Shown here: positions 1 to 8,220 of the stretch, piece after piece
Position numbering within the stretch: position 1 is the stretch's first letter
Layout of the letters: each line of letters opens with the position of its first letter
Source of the DNA: Tatumella saanichensis
GTDB taxonomy: Bacteria > Pseudomonadota > Gammaproteobacteria > Enterobacterales > Enterobacteriaceae
Reading direction: 5' to 3'
Length of the DNA: 64,000 nucleotides
Assembly (NCBI RefSeq): GCF_000439375.1
Contig: NZ_ATMI01000012.1
Span: 1 to 64,000 of the forward strand
Notes under the pieces: generated by a model
The model's input: the letters and a program-made list of their open reading frames with translations, nothing else
Database searches by the model: none
What the model was told of the DNA's origin: nothing
Position numbers and translations under genes: made by a program

Positions 1-44
1 GATAGAGGATAATCTCGTTGGGTGCGTTTGAACTCTGTCATCAT
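1..44 (-). CDS. Probable IS transposase OrfA, 5' end only
   Basis: On the minus strand an ATG pair (positions 44 and 41) follows a GGAG ribosome-binding site six bases upstream and opens a frame beginning MMTEFKRTQRDYPL, which leaves the window. This N-terminus resembles, from memory, transposase first-frame proteins of IS3-type elements (TEFKRTQRDY, then a helix-turn-helix). Bases 45-97 could be the terminal part of that element: read on the minus strand it starts TGACCCGTCCTGAATAGC, a plausible IS end. Only about 14 codons are visible, so the family assignment is tentative. Confidence 0.45.
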   Translation of the reverse strand, partial: MMTEFKRTQRDYPL

Positions 45-106
45 CACGTTCTCCAGAATTAGAACAGGAACGTGTCAACGCTATTCAGGACGGGTCAGAT
101 GCAAAT

Positions 107-134
107 AAAAAGCCGGGATCGCTCTCGGCTTTTT
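107..134 (-). terminator. Rho-independent terminator of the DUF1330 operon
   Basis: The arms AAAAAGCCG (107-115) and CGGCTTTTT (126-134) form a hairpin. Read on the minus strand it ends in a run of T, 15 bases after the DUF1330 stop codon at 149, so it closes the curA / DJ-1 / DUF1330 transcription unit. Confidence 0.8.
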
Positions 135-148
135 CGTTGAGTGCTGTC

Positions 149-436
149 TTACACGCCTTCGGTAAGGATCACCCGGTAGTTCGCCCCTTTCAGACGATGC
201 TGCCGGGCATCCTGGTACTCAGGACTCTGATACCAGGCTTTCGCGGCTGCCATATCGGGGAACTCTAGGATCACCACACCTTCCGCCGCGTCACCTTCCA
301 GTGTTTCCACCGCACCGTAAAACGCCCGTGGCGTCAAAGGATGACCGTCGACGGCTCCCGCGGCTTTGTCAGCGTAACGGGCCATCTCATGCTCATCGAC
401 GGTGTTATCGCGGATAAAAATGACATAAGCACTCAT
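149..436 (-). CDS. DUF1330 family protein
   Basis: This 95-residue protein has the ferredoxin-like DUF1330 pattern: MSAYVIFIRDN at the start, an AVETLEG strand, VVILEFPDMAAAKAWYQSPEYQ in the middle and a C-terminal strand YRVIL. Proteins of this family are small dimeric alpha-beta barrel proteins of unknown function, often beside oxidoreductases. It starts four bases after the stop of the DJ-1-like gene, so it is the last gene of the curA unit and is followed directly by a strong terminator. Family assignment is firm; no biochemical function can be given. Confidence 0.9.
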   Translation of the reverse strand: MSAYVIFIRDNTVDEHEMARYADKAAGAVDGHPLTPRAFYGAVETLEGDAAEGVVILEFPDMAAAKAWYQSPEYQDARQHRLKGANYRVILTEGV

Positions 437-440
437 GGTG

Positions 441-1121
441 TTAACCTTTCAATGCTTTCAGCAATGCCTGAGCGGTAGCCGCTGAGGAACCCGGGTTCTG
501 GCCGGTGATCAGCAGACCATCAGTCACCACATACTCGCCCCAGTCGGCACCTTTGCTGTAGTCAGACCCGTTCTGTTTTAGCATATCTTCCACCAGGAAC
601 GGCACGACATCGGTCAGTTGAACGGCCTCTTCTTCACTATTACTAAAGCCAGTGGTACGTAGGCCTTTCACCAAGGGTTCACCGTTGGCTTTTTTGACAT
701 CACGGAATACGCCTGGTGCGTGGCAGACCGCAGCCACGGGACGGCCCAATTTAAGGGTCTGTTCAATAGCGGCAATCGAGTGTGTATCGGATGCCAGATC
801 CCACAGCGGACCATGGCCACCTGGATAGAAGATCGCATCGAAGTCTTCTACCTTGACGTCGGACAGCTTCAGGGTAGCCGCCAGCTGTGCGTTAGCCTGT
901 GCGTCATTCTCGAAGCGGCGGGTGTCGTCAGTCTGGAAATCCGGGAGATTACTTTTAGGATCGAGCGGAGGTTGTCCACCCAGCGGCGAGGCCAGAGTTA
1001 ACTCTGCGCCTGCATCCTTAAACACATAGTAGGGGGCCGCTAATTCTTCCAGCCAGAAACCGGTTTTTTCGCCGGTATTCCCCAAGGTGTCATGTGAGGT
1101 CAGAATCACCAGTACTTTCAT
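441..1121 (-). CDS. DJ-1/PfpI family protein (Hsp31-like, class I amidotransferase fold)
   Basis: A 226-residue protein with the DJ-1/PfpI fold. The nucleophile-elbow cysteine is C133 in AVCHAPG, the conserved glutamate is probably E18 in NTGEKTGFWLEE, and FYPGGHGPLWDL near 98-109 matches the oxyanion region. Members act as glyoxalases, deglycase-like or chaperone proteins against reactive carbonyls. It lies 20 bases downstream of curA and 4 bases upstream of the DUF1330 gene, so the three are probably co-transcribed. Together with the NemR-like regulator upstream this suggests a reactive-electrophile response unit; that role is inferred. Confidence 0.9.
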   Translation of the reverse strand: MKVLVILTSHDTLGNTGEKTGFWLEELAAPYYVFKDAGAELTLASPLGGQPPLDPKSNLPDFQTDDTRRFENDAQANAQLAATLKLSDVKVEDFDAIFYPGGHGPLWDLASDTHSIAAIEQTLKLGRPVAAVCHAPGVFRDVKKANGEPLVKGLRTTGFSNSEEEAVQLTDVVPFLVEDMLKQNGSDYSKGADWGEYVVTDGLLITGQNPGSSAATAQALLKALKG

Positions 1122-1141
1122 GTTATTTCTTCCTTTTCTAT

Positions 1142-2176
1142 TTAGCTGTCTGCCAGACGGACAACCAGCTTGCCAAAGTTGTGACCCTGTAACATACCGA
1201 TAAAGGCTTGCGGGGCATTTTCAAAGCCATCAACCAGGTCTTCGCGATAATAAATTTTGCCCTGACGGATCCACTCTTCCATACGGGTGCGGAAGGCCGG
1301 GAAGTGTGGGGCATAATCATCAAAAATGATAAAACCCTGCAGGCGGATACGTTTTTTCAGTAGGGTACCGATAAAACTGGGTAAACGGTCCGGTCCTTCA
1401 AACTCACCACTGTGGTTGTACTGTGCCACCACGCCACATAATGGAATACGCGCTTTACTGTTCAACAATGGCACTACCGCATCAAACACGGCCCCACCAA
1501 CGTTTTCGAAATAAATGTCGATCCCATCCGGACACGCGGCTTTCAGTTGTTCTGCAAAATCAGCATCTTTATGGTTCAAGCACACATCAAAGCCGGCGTT
1601 TTCCACGGCATCACGGCATTTTTCGTCACTGCCCGCCACGCCGACTACACGGCAACCTTTGATTTTACCGATCTGCCCGACGGTACTGCCGACCGGGCCA
1701 CTGGCCGCGGCCACGACCAGCGTTTCTCCTTCGGCGGGCTGGCCAATATCGGTCAGTCCCATGTAGGCGGTAAAGCCTGGCATCCCCAGTACACCCAGTG
1801 AGTGAGAGGGGTTTACAGGATGCTGCCCCAGGTTGACCTGAGCATTGCCATCGGACAATGAATAATCTTGCCAGCCCCCGAACGCCAATACCCAATCATC
1901 TTTTTTGAAGTCTGGATGACGCGAACTGACCACTCGGCTGACTGTCCCGCCAACCATGACCTCACCAACGGCTACCGGTGCAGCATAAGAGGGCGCATCG
2001 CTCATTCGACCACGCATATACGGATCCAGGGAAAGATAGACTGCGCGCAGAAGGATCTGTCCTTCTTGCGGCTGTGGGATCTCAGCGGTTTCGAGACGGA
2101 AGTTTTCTGCCGTCGGCTGTCCCTCTGGGCGGGAAGCCAGTACCCAGCGGCGATTTGTCTCAGTGGTCTGTTGCAT
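1142..2176 (-). CDS. curA: CurA-type NADPH-dependent reductase (medium-chain dehydrogenase superfamily)
   Basis: The start chosen is the ATG at 2176 (MQQTTETNRRWVLASRPEG), which has GGAG six bases upstream and gives 344 residues, almost exactly the length of E. coli CurA (YncB). Upstream in-frame ATGs (2188, 2314) would add an unrelated N-terminus. The nucleotide-binding motif AASGPVGSTVGQIGK lies near residues 157-171; LSLDPYMRGRMSD (48-60) is typical of the zinc-free leukotriene B4 dehydrogenase/CurA branch. The enzyme reduces the double bond of alpha,beta-unsaturated ketones using NADPH, in the cytoplasm. It is preceded by a TetR regulator and a palindrome at 2248-2262. Confidence 0.9.
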   Translation of the reverse strand: MQQTTETNRRWVLASRPEGQPTAENFRLETAEIPQPQEGQILLRAVYLSLDPYMRGRMSDAPSYAAPVAVGEVMVGGTVSRVVSSRHPDFKKDDWVLAFGGWQDYSLSDGNAQVNLGQHPVNPSHSLGVLGMPGFTAYMGLTDIGQPAEGETLVVAAASGPVGSTVGQIGKIKGCRVVGVAGSDEKCRDAVENAGFDVCLNHKDADFAEQLKAACPDGIDIYFENVGGAVFDAVVPLLNSKARIPLCGVVAQYNHSGEFEGPDRLPSFIGTLLKKRIRLQGFIIFDDYAPHFPAFRTRMEEWIRQGKIYYREDLVDGFENAPQAFIGMLQGHNFGKLVVRLADS

Positions 2177-2247
2177 AGCGATCTCCATGTAAAGTGTCCT
2201 GTTTCCGCAGGCATCAGTCAGGACTGTCATGCTGAGCGGAACTCCAT

Positions 2248-2262
2248 TAGACCAGTCGTCTA
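2248..2262. promoter_or_regulatory. NemR-like operator upstream of curA
   Basis: The sequence TAGACCAGTCGTCTA is an inverted repeat with arms TAGAC and GTCTA around five bases. It resembles the E. coli NemR box (TAGACC-N4-GGTCTA, recalled from the literature) and lies about 70 bases upstream of the curA start, just downstream of a TetR gene of the NemR type. It is a reasonable binding site for that regulator. Confidence 0.5.
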
Positions 2263-2327
2263 TATAGTAAAAAAAATCGTAGCGGCTGATAAGTGCCCGT
2301 GTCGTGCAAGGCACATAATGACAATTT

Positions 2328-2927
2328 TCAGTATAGTGGTAACAGGCGTTTTGTCAGGGCCAGGGCTGTATTAAGCGGTTGTAACTGCCCATTGATTTTT
2401 CCGAGCAGGCTGGCTCCAAGCCATAACTGATATAGGCTGCTGGCAAATTCAGTGATCCCTTCTGGGGGTGGGGTAAAACCCGTCTGCTGCACCATGATCT
2501 CCAAGTGCTGTGCCAATCGGCGGATCACCTCCGCTGTGCCTTGATCTAATACCGCGCGCATTGCCTGTGACAAATCACTGACTTCTGCACCAAGCTTTAC
2601 CGCCAGACACTGATACCCTTTCGGTTGTCCACCCTCATCAATGACGAGCCAGTTCTGCCAATAACCCAGTAGTGCACGGGCTGCATCCTGGTCTGAGGCC
2701 AGCAGTGCGTCCATTTCCTGCAAGTAGCTCGCGAAATAATCCTGCAACATGGCAACGCCAAACTCTTCTTTGGACGCAAAATAGTAATAGAACGAGCCTT
2801 TGGGGATCCCGGCGGCATTGAGGATCTCATTCAGTCCGACGGCCGAAAATCCTTTATGGCTGATAATTTCCCGAGCAACTTGTAACACTCTTTGCCGGTT
2901 ATCATTGTTGGTACGGGCTGGTTTCAT
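2328..2927 (-). CDS. TetR/AcrR family regulator, NemR/AcuR-like
   Basis: The 199-residue protein has an N-terminal TetR helix-turn-helix: VLQVAREIISHKGFSAVGLNEILNAAGIPKGSFYYYFASKEEFGVAML, residues about 14-61. The GIPKGSFYYYF and KEEFGVAMLQDY segments are very like NemR, a sensor of electrophiles and reactive chlorine in E. coli. It lies in the same direction as curA with a 151-base gap containing a NemR-like palindrome, so it probably represses the curA / DJ-1 / DUF1330 genes. The exact inducer cannot be read from sequence. Confidence 0.88.
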   Translation of the reverse strand: MKPARTNNDNRQRVLQVAREIISHKGFSAVGLNEILNAAGIPKGSFYYYFASKEEFGVAMLQDYFASYLQEMDALLASDQDAARALLGYWQNWLVIDEGGQPKGYQCLAVKLGAEVSDLSQAMRAVLDQGTAEVIRRLAQHLEIMVQQTGFTPPPEGITEFASSLYQLWLGASLLGKINGQLQPLNTALALTKRLLPLY

Positions 2928-3043
2928 TGCATTAGCTCCTGCGATGCCGTCACGATATCCCGGCTCGTTGCCAATAACGACCGGTGACAGTAGGCAGTAT
3001 AAAGAGCGCGGCGCTTACGAGCTAGCCTCAGTGTGCGGCTCGT

Positions 3044-3481
3044 TTACATCAACCACGCGGCCAGGATCAGCAAAAGGGCAGCTATCCCCCGTCGCAGATC
3101 GAGACTGTGCTGCACTAAACCGAACAGGGAAAACTGATCCAGCGCCAAGGAAGCCAGTACCTGCCCGGCGATGACCAGTGCGATCATTGCGGCACTGCCA
3201 AGGCGCGGGGTCACAGCGGTGGTGGCGCACAGCACTACCGCTCCACAGATACCGCCACACCACGCCCACCATGGCAGACTGCTGAGCGTTTCGCTGCGGA
3301 TTAGGGTACGTCCAGAGACCAACGCCATCAATGTTAATACCAATGTCACCACGCATCCGGAGACGGCGGCCGCCCGTATTGGTGAGCCGAGAGCTTTCGC
3401 CAGTGTTGCGTTCATGGCGGCCTGTAGGGGCAGCATGACCCCAGCGGCGATGGCGGCCAGGCTGAACCACAGGTTATTCAT
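3044..3481 (-). CDS. DMT-superfamily membrane protein, DUF606/YdcZ type
   Basis: Start at 3481 (MNNLWFSLAAIAAGVMLPLQAAMNA), preceded by GAGGAG; this gives 145 residues and about five hydrophobic segments, the usual size of half-length DUF606 proteins. The first helix with its PLQAAMNA sequence is diagnostic of the family. The start overlaps the last 8 bases of the alpha/beta-hydrolase gene, so the two are translationally coupled and share the operator at 4413-4436. Members are thought to export small molecules, perhaps as pairs; the substrate is unknown. Confidence 0.85.
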   Translation of the reverse strand: MNNLWFSLAAIAAGVMLPLQAAMNATLAKALGSPIRAAAVSGCVVTLVLTLMALVSGRTLIRSETLSSLPWWAWCGGICGAVVLCATTAVTPRLGSAAMIALVIAGQVLASLALDQFSLFGLVQHSLDLRRGIAALLLILAAWLM

Positions 3482-4397
3482 CTGCCATCTCCTCTGTCTG
3501 TCGGTAAAAGCGCAGCAGTTCAGCCACCAGCGCTTCAGGGGCTTCTTCAGGGAGGTAGTGACCACAGTTGGGTATAACTTGGCCCTGCAGCTGGGAACAT
3601 TGTGACGCTAGGCTGCTAAACAGTTTATCCGCGACTCCCTGTTCTGCTCCAACCGTCATCACCGGTAGGTTGAGAGGCTGATGCTGCCGTCGTTGGCTTT
3701 CTGCCAGCTGCGGCTCACTGAAAGCCTGACGGTAGTAGCCCAGGGCTGCGGTGAGGGCACCGGGGCGAGTATTGACCCGCAGGTATTCACGGCGGTCAGC
3801 GGCATTGATGGACTGCGAATTGAGTGTCTTATGGTCAAATAACCAATTTAGATACGGCTCTTCACGGCCGGACAGCAGTATTTCGGGTAATTCTGTCAGC
3901 AGATTAAAACTGAAGTGCCAGCTTTTCTCTGCCTGCTGCGCGGCGCTCAGCGGAGAAGGGCCTGCGGCGGCAGGAACCGGTAGGCCAGGGATTAAGGCAT
4001 CCAGCAGTACCAGTCGTTTTACCCGCTGCGGGTGATCCGTTGCCAGTGCATAGGCGACCCAACTGCCGACATCATGACCGACCACATCCAATGGTTGATC
4101 ACTACAGGCAGCGGCCAGTGCGGCAATATCTGCCGCCAGGGTGGTGGTATCATAGCCCTCAGCCGTAATAGTTGAGTCGCCCATACCGCGTAGGTCTGGC
4201 ACGATCACCCGATAGCCGGCATCTGCTAGCAAAGGCATCACATGACGCCAGCAGTACCAACTTTGTGGCCAGCCGGGCAGCAGGAGTAGCGGTGGACCTT
4301 CCCCGCCGGCCACATAGTGTAGACGCAGGTCTGCTGTGTCGAAAAAATGGTGGGAAAAGCGCTCAAAGAAGCGGTTCGGATTAAAGGTAGCAGTCAT
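3474..4397 (-). CDS. Alpha/beta hydrolase, epoxide-hydrolase/haloalkane-type
   Basis: Start at 4397 (MTATFNPNRFFERF) with GAGG seven bases upstream, giving 307 residues. The oxyanion loop is LLLPGWPQSW (38-47). The nucleophile elbow reads VVGHDVGSW with Asp109 as nucleophile, as in epoxide hydrolases and haloacetate dehalogenases rather than the serine of esterases. The catalytic histidine is in NCGHYLPEEAPE near the C-terminus. It is the first gene of a two-gene operon with the DMT protein and has an operator for the adjacent TetR regulator about 15 bases upstream of its start. The substrate is not known. Confidence 0.87.
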   Translation of the reverse strand: MTATFNPNRFFERFSHHFFDTADLRLHYVAGGEGPPLLLLPGWPQSWYCWRHVMPLLADAGYRVIVPDLRGMGDSTITAEGYDTTTLAADIAALAAACSDQPLDVVGHDVGSWVAYALATDHPQRVKRLVLLDALIPGLPVPAAAGPSPLSAAQQAEKSWHFSFNLLTELPEILLSGREEPYLNWLFDHKTLNSQSINAADRREYLRVNTRPGALTAALGYYRQAFSEPQLAESQRRQHQPLNLPVMTVGAEQGVADKLFSSLASQCSQLQGQVIPNCGHYLPEEAPEALVAELLRFYRQTEEMADE

Positions 4398-4412
4398 AAC
4401 ATGTCCTCGATA

Positions 4413-4436
4413 ATTTGGAAACAATCATTTCCTAAA
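4413..4436. promoter_or_regulatory. Operator B of the adjacent TetR regulator
   Basis: A 24-bp site immediately upstream of the hydrolase gene contains GGAAA-CAATCA-TTTCC (4417-4432). It is identical at 21 of 24 positions to the reverse complement of the site at 5080-5103 before the TetR gene. The two copies therefore define a shared operator and predict that the TetR protein controls the hydrolase-DMT operon. Confidence 0.75.
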
Positions 4437-4447
4437 TGGCTAAATAA

Positions 4448-4466
4448 AAAGCCCAGTTAGGGCTTT
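4448..4466 (-). terminator. Terminator of the TetR gene, overlapping its stop codon
   Basis: The arms AAAGCCC and GGGCTTT flank the loop AGTTA, which contains the TetR stop codon (4457-4459). On the minus strand the hairpin is followed by TTTTTATTT. It separates TetR transcription from the downstream hydrolase promoter and operator. Confidence 0.7.
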
Positions 4467-5071
4467 AACAGTTCGATAGCACTTTGTTCTATTTGCGCGG
4501 CTACCTGGGGTGATAGCCCAGATTTGCCCAGAACTCTGATACCTTGGGTCATCGCCAGCAACAGTGAAGCACTCCGCTCAGCATCCAGAGAGGCATTAAT
4601 CGAGCCATCTCGAATACCTTGCTGCAGACAACGTAGAAAGCGCTGGCGGTAACGCTCCATAAGCTCGGCGACCACTGTGGCGATCTGCGGGTCGGTGGCG
4701 GCTAATTCATTAGCGGTGGAGACCACGAGGCAGCCGATACGTCCGGATTCGCCGCTGCTACGGTTCAAATAGTGGTTCAGCAGCAGCCGAATACCGGCTA
4801 ACCCGCTATCAACGCTTGCAAGTTGCTGTTCAAGACGTTGGTTATTCACGCTGACATAGCGCTGTAACGCGGCATTAAACAGGCCTCGTTTATCGGTATA
4901 GGCTTTATAAAGGCTGCCTGCGGTCAGGCTAGTAGCTTGACTGAGGGAAGATATCGACGAGCCGTGATAACCTTGCAGGGTGAACTGCTGGATCGCGGCA
5001 TCCAATACCTTTTCGCTATCGAATTCCCGTGGTCGCCCGGGATTGCGTAGGGCAGAATTTTTCGTTTTCAT
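4457..5071 (-). CDS. TetR/AcrR family transcriptional regulator
   Basis: This 204-residue protein has a TetR DNA-binding domain at about residues 16-62 (GRPREFDSEKVLDAAIQQFTLQGYHGSSISSLSQATSLTAGSLYKAYTDKRGLF) and a helical ligand domain. GRPREFD at the start and LTAGSLYKAYTDKRGLF place it with regulators that control small hydrolase or reductase operons. The two 24-bp operators, one before its own start and one before the hydrolase gene, indicate autoregulation plus control of that operon. The ligand is unknown. Confidence 0.9.
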   Translation of the reverse strand: MKTKNSALRNPGRPREFDSEKVLDAAIQQFTLQGYHGSSISSLSQATSLTAGSLYKAYTDKRGLFNAALQRYVSVNNQRLEQQLASVDSGLAGIRLLLNHYLNRSSGESGRIGCLVVSTANELAATDPQIATVVAELMERYRQRFLRCLQQGIRDGSINASLDAERSASLLLAMTQGIRVLGKSGLSPQVAAQIEQSAIELLKP

Positions 5072-5079
5072 TTCGCCAT

Positions 5080-5103
5080 ATTAGGATATGATTGTTTCCT
5101 AAT
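5080..5103. promoter_or_regulatory. Operator A of the TetR regulator (autoregulatory)
   Basis: The dyad ATTAGGA - 10 bases - TCCTAAT lies 8 bases upstream of the TetR start. Its reverse complement shares 21 of 24 bases with operator B at 4413-4436, including the whole AAACAATCAT core. Confidence 0.75.
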
Positions 5104-5113
5104 CAAGTTGATT

Positions 5114-6022
5114 CTATTTTCCCTCCGCTAATAGGGTGCTTAACTGATCACTGAGGCGCTGATACAGCAGGCGGACAGCCGGTGAAAATTGCTTACGGTG
5201 TGGGCAGATCAGATACAAAGGGGCCGCTTCACCCTGATAGTGGCTCAGTAAAATAGTGAGTCGCCCGGCTGCCACATCTTCACTGACATCTAACTGCGAT
5301 TTATAGGTGATGCCGTAGCCAGCCACTGCCCAGCGCCGGACCACGTCGGCATCATCACACTGCCAGCGACTGCCGACCTGAACCGTCTGTGAGCGGGCTT
5401 GGTCCATAAAGGTCCATTTGTCGTAAAGCTGACCACCGAGCGTGTAGTGGAGACAGTGATGCTGATAGAGGTCGTCAGGACGCTGTGGCTGACCATGTTC
5501 AGCCAGATACTTGGGGGAGGCCACCAATACACGGCGATTGGAGAGGGCTAACGGTCGCGCCACGTAGTTATTGTTGCCGGGTTCACCGTAACGGATGGCA
5601 ATATCCACGGGGTCACGGAACACATCGCTCAGTTGGTCAGACAGCGACAGTTGCAGCCGTAAGCCGCCATGTTGCTGAGCAAACTCACTGATCCACGGCA
5701 GTAGGATGCGACGACCACAGTCAGAGGGTAACGCAATACGTAACACACCGCGCAATTCATCACTGTTGCTACGCAGACTCTCATGGCCCGCTCGCATGAC
5801 GTCGAGGACTTCCTGGGCGTAAGGCAAATACTTCTCACCCTCAGCGGTCAGTCGCAGGCTGCGGGTGGTCCTGGCGAACAGACGGCTGTCGAGGCGCTGC
5901 TCAAGCCTCTGGATTGCCACACTGACCTGACCAGGCAGCAAATCGGCTTCGCGGGCGGCGAGAGAGAAGCTCCCTAAGGCCGCGACACGAACAAACAATT
6001 GCAGATCATCGGGACGGACCAT
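5114..6022 (-). CDS. LysR family transcriptional regulator
   Basis: Start ATG at 6022 (MVRPDDLQLFVRVAALGSFSLAARE), with GGAG five bases upstream; a GTG at 6028 is too close to that site. The 302-residue protein has the LysR helix-turn-helix at about residues 5-64 and the substrate-binding-like domain after residue 90 with VDIAIRYGEP. It is divergent from the alcohol dehydrogenase gene at 6199 with a 176-base A+T-rich gap, the usual LysR arrangement, so that enzyme is its likely target. Curiously the start contexts of both divergent genes carry the same GGAGTGAATATG string. Confidence 0.9.
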   Translation of the reverse strand: MVRPDDLQLFVRVAALGSFSLAAREADLLPGQVSVAIQRLEQRLDSRLFARTTRSLRLTAEGEKYLPYAQEVLDVMRAGHESLRSNSDELRGVLRIALPSDCGRRILLPWISEFAQQHGGLRLQLSLSDQLSDVFRDPVDIAIRYGEPGNNNYVARPLALSNRRVLVASPKYLAEHGQPQRPDDLYQHHCLHYTLGGQLYDKWTFMDQARSQTVQVGSRWQCDDADVVRRWAVAGYGITYKSQLDVSEDVAAGRLTILLSHYQGEAAPLYLICPHRKQFSPAVRLLYQRLSDQLSTLLAEGK

Positions 6023-6198
6023 ATTCACTCCAAGATAAGAAAAACCGGCGGTTATTACAGTATAAATTATTATTAATAACGATGATTTTCACAAAAAAAA
6101 GATAACTGTTTTTCGTTTTAGCTACTGTATCAACCGGCAGATCGACGCCACACTGTTCTACACAGCAACCCTTATCTGAACACTGAACAGGAGTGAAT

Positions 6199-7203
6199 AT
6201 GAAAGCCATCGTTTATCAACAGGCCGGTTTACCGTTAAATGACCCTCAGTCTTTGTATGACACTGAGTTGCCAAAGCCTCAGCCGGGACCCCATGATCTA
6301 CTGGTTAAAATACAGGCCATTTCGGTGAATCCGGTGGATACTAAAGTGCGTCAAGGTAATCAGCCAGATCAGCCTAAAATCTTAGGTTGGGATGGGGTAG
6401 GTATCGTTGAAGCGGTAGGTGACAACGTCACTTTATTCTCGCCTGGTGATGAGGTGTTTTATGCGGGCTCACTGATCCGCCCCGGCACCTATGCGCAATA
6501 TCATCTGGTGGATGAGCGAATTGCTGGGCGTAAACCTGCCAGTCTCAATGCTGCACAAGCGGCTGCACTGCCGCTGACCTCTTTGACCGCTTGGGAATTG
6601 CTATTTGACCGTCTCCAGGTGGGTGATGGCGAGGGCAAATCGTTGTTGATCCTCGGGGCTGCCGGTGGAGTCGGGTCAGTACTGACCCAGTTGGCCTCAA
6701 AACTGACCTCCCTAAAAGTGATCGGTACCGCTTCTCGCCCAGAAACCCGTGACTGGGTCAATTCACTGGGCGCGAGCGTGGTGATCGATCATCATCAACC
6801 GCTGGCAGAGCAATTACAGACAGCGGGGATTGAGCAGGTAGACTACGTGGCTAGCCTGACCCATACCGATCAGCACTACCCACAGTTGGTGGATATTATC
6901 GCGCCACAAGGGCGTTTAGGCGTTATTGATGATCCGGACATGCTGGATGTGGTTCCGCTTAAACGTAAAGCGATCTCCTTGCACTGGGAGCTGATGTTTA
7001 CCCGCTCACTTTATCAGACTGAGGATATGGTCAGGCAACACCAGATCCTCAATGAGGTGGCAAGGCTTGTGGATAACGGTACCCTAAAATCGACCCTCAA
7101 TACCCATGCGGGCACTATTAACGCCGAAAACCTACGTAATGCTCACCAGTTGCTGGAAAGCGGCCGTTCACAGGGCAAAATTGTGTTGGAAGACTTTGAC
7201 TAA
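6199..7203 (+). CDS. Zinc-binding-type alcohol dehydrogenase / quinone oxidoreductase family protein
   Basis: Start ATG at 6199 (MKAIVYQQAGLPLNDPQSLYD) with GGAG upstream; 334 residues. The GroES-like N-domain is followed by the Rossmann motif ILGAAGGVGSVLTQLA and ends SGRSQGKIVLEDFD, typical of the ZADH/QOR-like branch that lacks the structural zinc cysteines. Members reduce quinones or unsaturated carbonyls with NADPH. It is transcribed away from the LysR gene at 5114-6022 and stands as a single-gene unit. Substrate unknown. Confidence 0.88.
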   Translation: MKAIVYQQAGLPLNDPQSLYDTELPKPQPGPHDLLVKIQAISVNPVDTKVRQGNQPDQPKILGWDGVGIVEAVGDNVTLFSPGDEVFYAGSLIRPGTYAQYHLVDERIAGRKPASLNAAQAAALPLTSLTAWELLFDRLQVGDGEGKSLLILGAAGGVGSVLTQLASKLTSLKVIGTASRPETRDWVNSLGASVVIDHHQPLAEQLQTAGIEQVDYVASLTHTDQHYPQLVDIIAPQGRLGVIDDPDMLDVVPLKRKAISLHWELMFTRSLYQTEDMVRQHQILNEVARLVDNGTLKSTLNTHAGTINAENLRNAHQLLESGRSQGKIVLEDFD

Positions 7204-7306
7204 ACACTGACGGTTATCTCTACGCAGCGACTTCGGCTATGATAACCGATCCCGACAGGGGGGCGATGCCTCCCTTCGGCACGGTGAAACGCTCAGGAGA
7301 CTATGT

Positions 7307-8218
7307 GTGGAAAGACTGGATTGCGACAGAATGTTTATCGCAGTCGCGGAAACCGGCAGCTTTACCGCTGCGGCGAAGCGTCTGCATACCAGCCACGGAC
7401 AGGCGTCAAAGCTCATTTCCAAACTGGAACAGGTATTAGGGGTTCAGTTGTTTCGCCGCAGTACCCGTTCATTGGCGGTCACCGATGTCGGTAAAGCCTA
7501 CTATGAACGGATCCGTACCTTAATTGATGACTATGATGCCCTTAACGATGCCATCAGCAATACCTCTGATGCGCCCGGCGGCAGGTTGCGGATTTCCGCG
7601 CCCGTCACTTTTGGCACCACTCAGCTGACTCCCGCATTGATTAATTTTGCCCAACGTTACCCAGATATCGAGCTGGATGTCAGTTATGCGGATAGATTGG
7701 TCAATATCATCGATGAGGGTTTCGATCTGGCGCTGCGTATCGGGACTTTAGCGGACAGTAGCATGATGGCGCGTAAACTCTGTGATATCCGTATTCTGCT
7801 GGTGGCGTCCCCCGACTATCTAGCTGCCCGCGGTGTGCCTACCACCCTTAGTGAGCTTGATGATCATGACTGTATCATCGATACCAACTTCCGTGACCCT
7901 TATCGTTGGCCTTTTGCCGACAGCGGTTCCGGGCTGCGCGAACAACCTGTGAATGGACGACTGAAGTTCTCCAATGCGGAAGTCTGCTTACAGGCGGTGA
8001 CCGCAGGGCTAGGTATTGCCCGACTGCCTACCTTTATTGCAGGTGAAGCCCTTAGAAATAAGCAGGTTGTACCGGTGCTGGACGACTTTGCCCCCGCGCC
8101 TTTGGGACTCTTTGCTCTCTATCCACCGGCGAAATATCTGGCTCATAAATCCCGAGTGGTGATTGATTATTTAGTCGAAGCCTATGCCGGACAACCCCGT
8201 TGGGAGCAAGGGTGGTGA
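7307..8218 (+). CDS. LysR family transcriptional regulator
   Basis: The start is GTG at 7307 (MERLDCDRMFIAVAETGSFTAAAKRLHTSHGQASKLI) with AGGAG six bases upstream. This 303-residue regulator has the LysR helix-turn-helix at residues 7-65 and a ligand domain with GFDLALRIGTLADSSMMARKL, typical of the CrgA/DhcR-like branch that controls redox enzymes. It lies just upstream of and in the same direction as the DoxX / GST / esterase operon, with a palindrome in the gap, so it probably controls that operon. Confidence 0.9.
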   Translation: MERLDCDRMFIAVAETGSFTAAAKRLHTSHGQASKLISKLEQVLGVQLFRRSTRSLAVTDVGKAYYERIRTLIDDYDALNDAISNTSDAPGGRLRISAPVTFGTTQLTPALINFAQRYPDIELDVSYADRLVNIIDEGFDLALRIGTLADSSMMARKLCDIRILLVASPDYLAARGVPTTLSELDDHDCIIDTNFRDPYRWPFADSGSGLREQPVNGRLKFSNAEVCLQAVTAGLGIARLPTFIAGEALRNKQVVPVLDDFAPAPLGLFALYPPAKYLAHKSRVVIDYLVEAYAGQPRWEQGW

Positions 8219-8220
8219 TT

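Noticed and set aside
1868..2374. 168-residue plus-strand open frame opposite curA
   Set aside because: It is antisense to a well-supported CurA gene, lacks family features and its composition follows the codon pattern of the other strand.
3015..3470. 151-residue minus-strand frame overlapping the DMT-type gene in another frame
   Set aside because: It is Arg/Gly-rich with no membrane segments, while the overlapping frame is a typical DUF606 protein with a good start.
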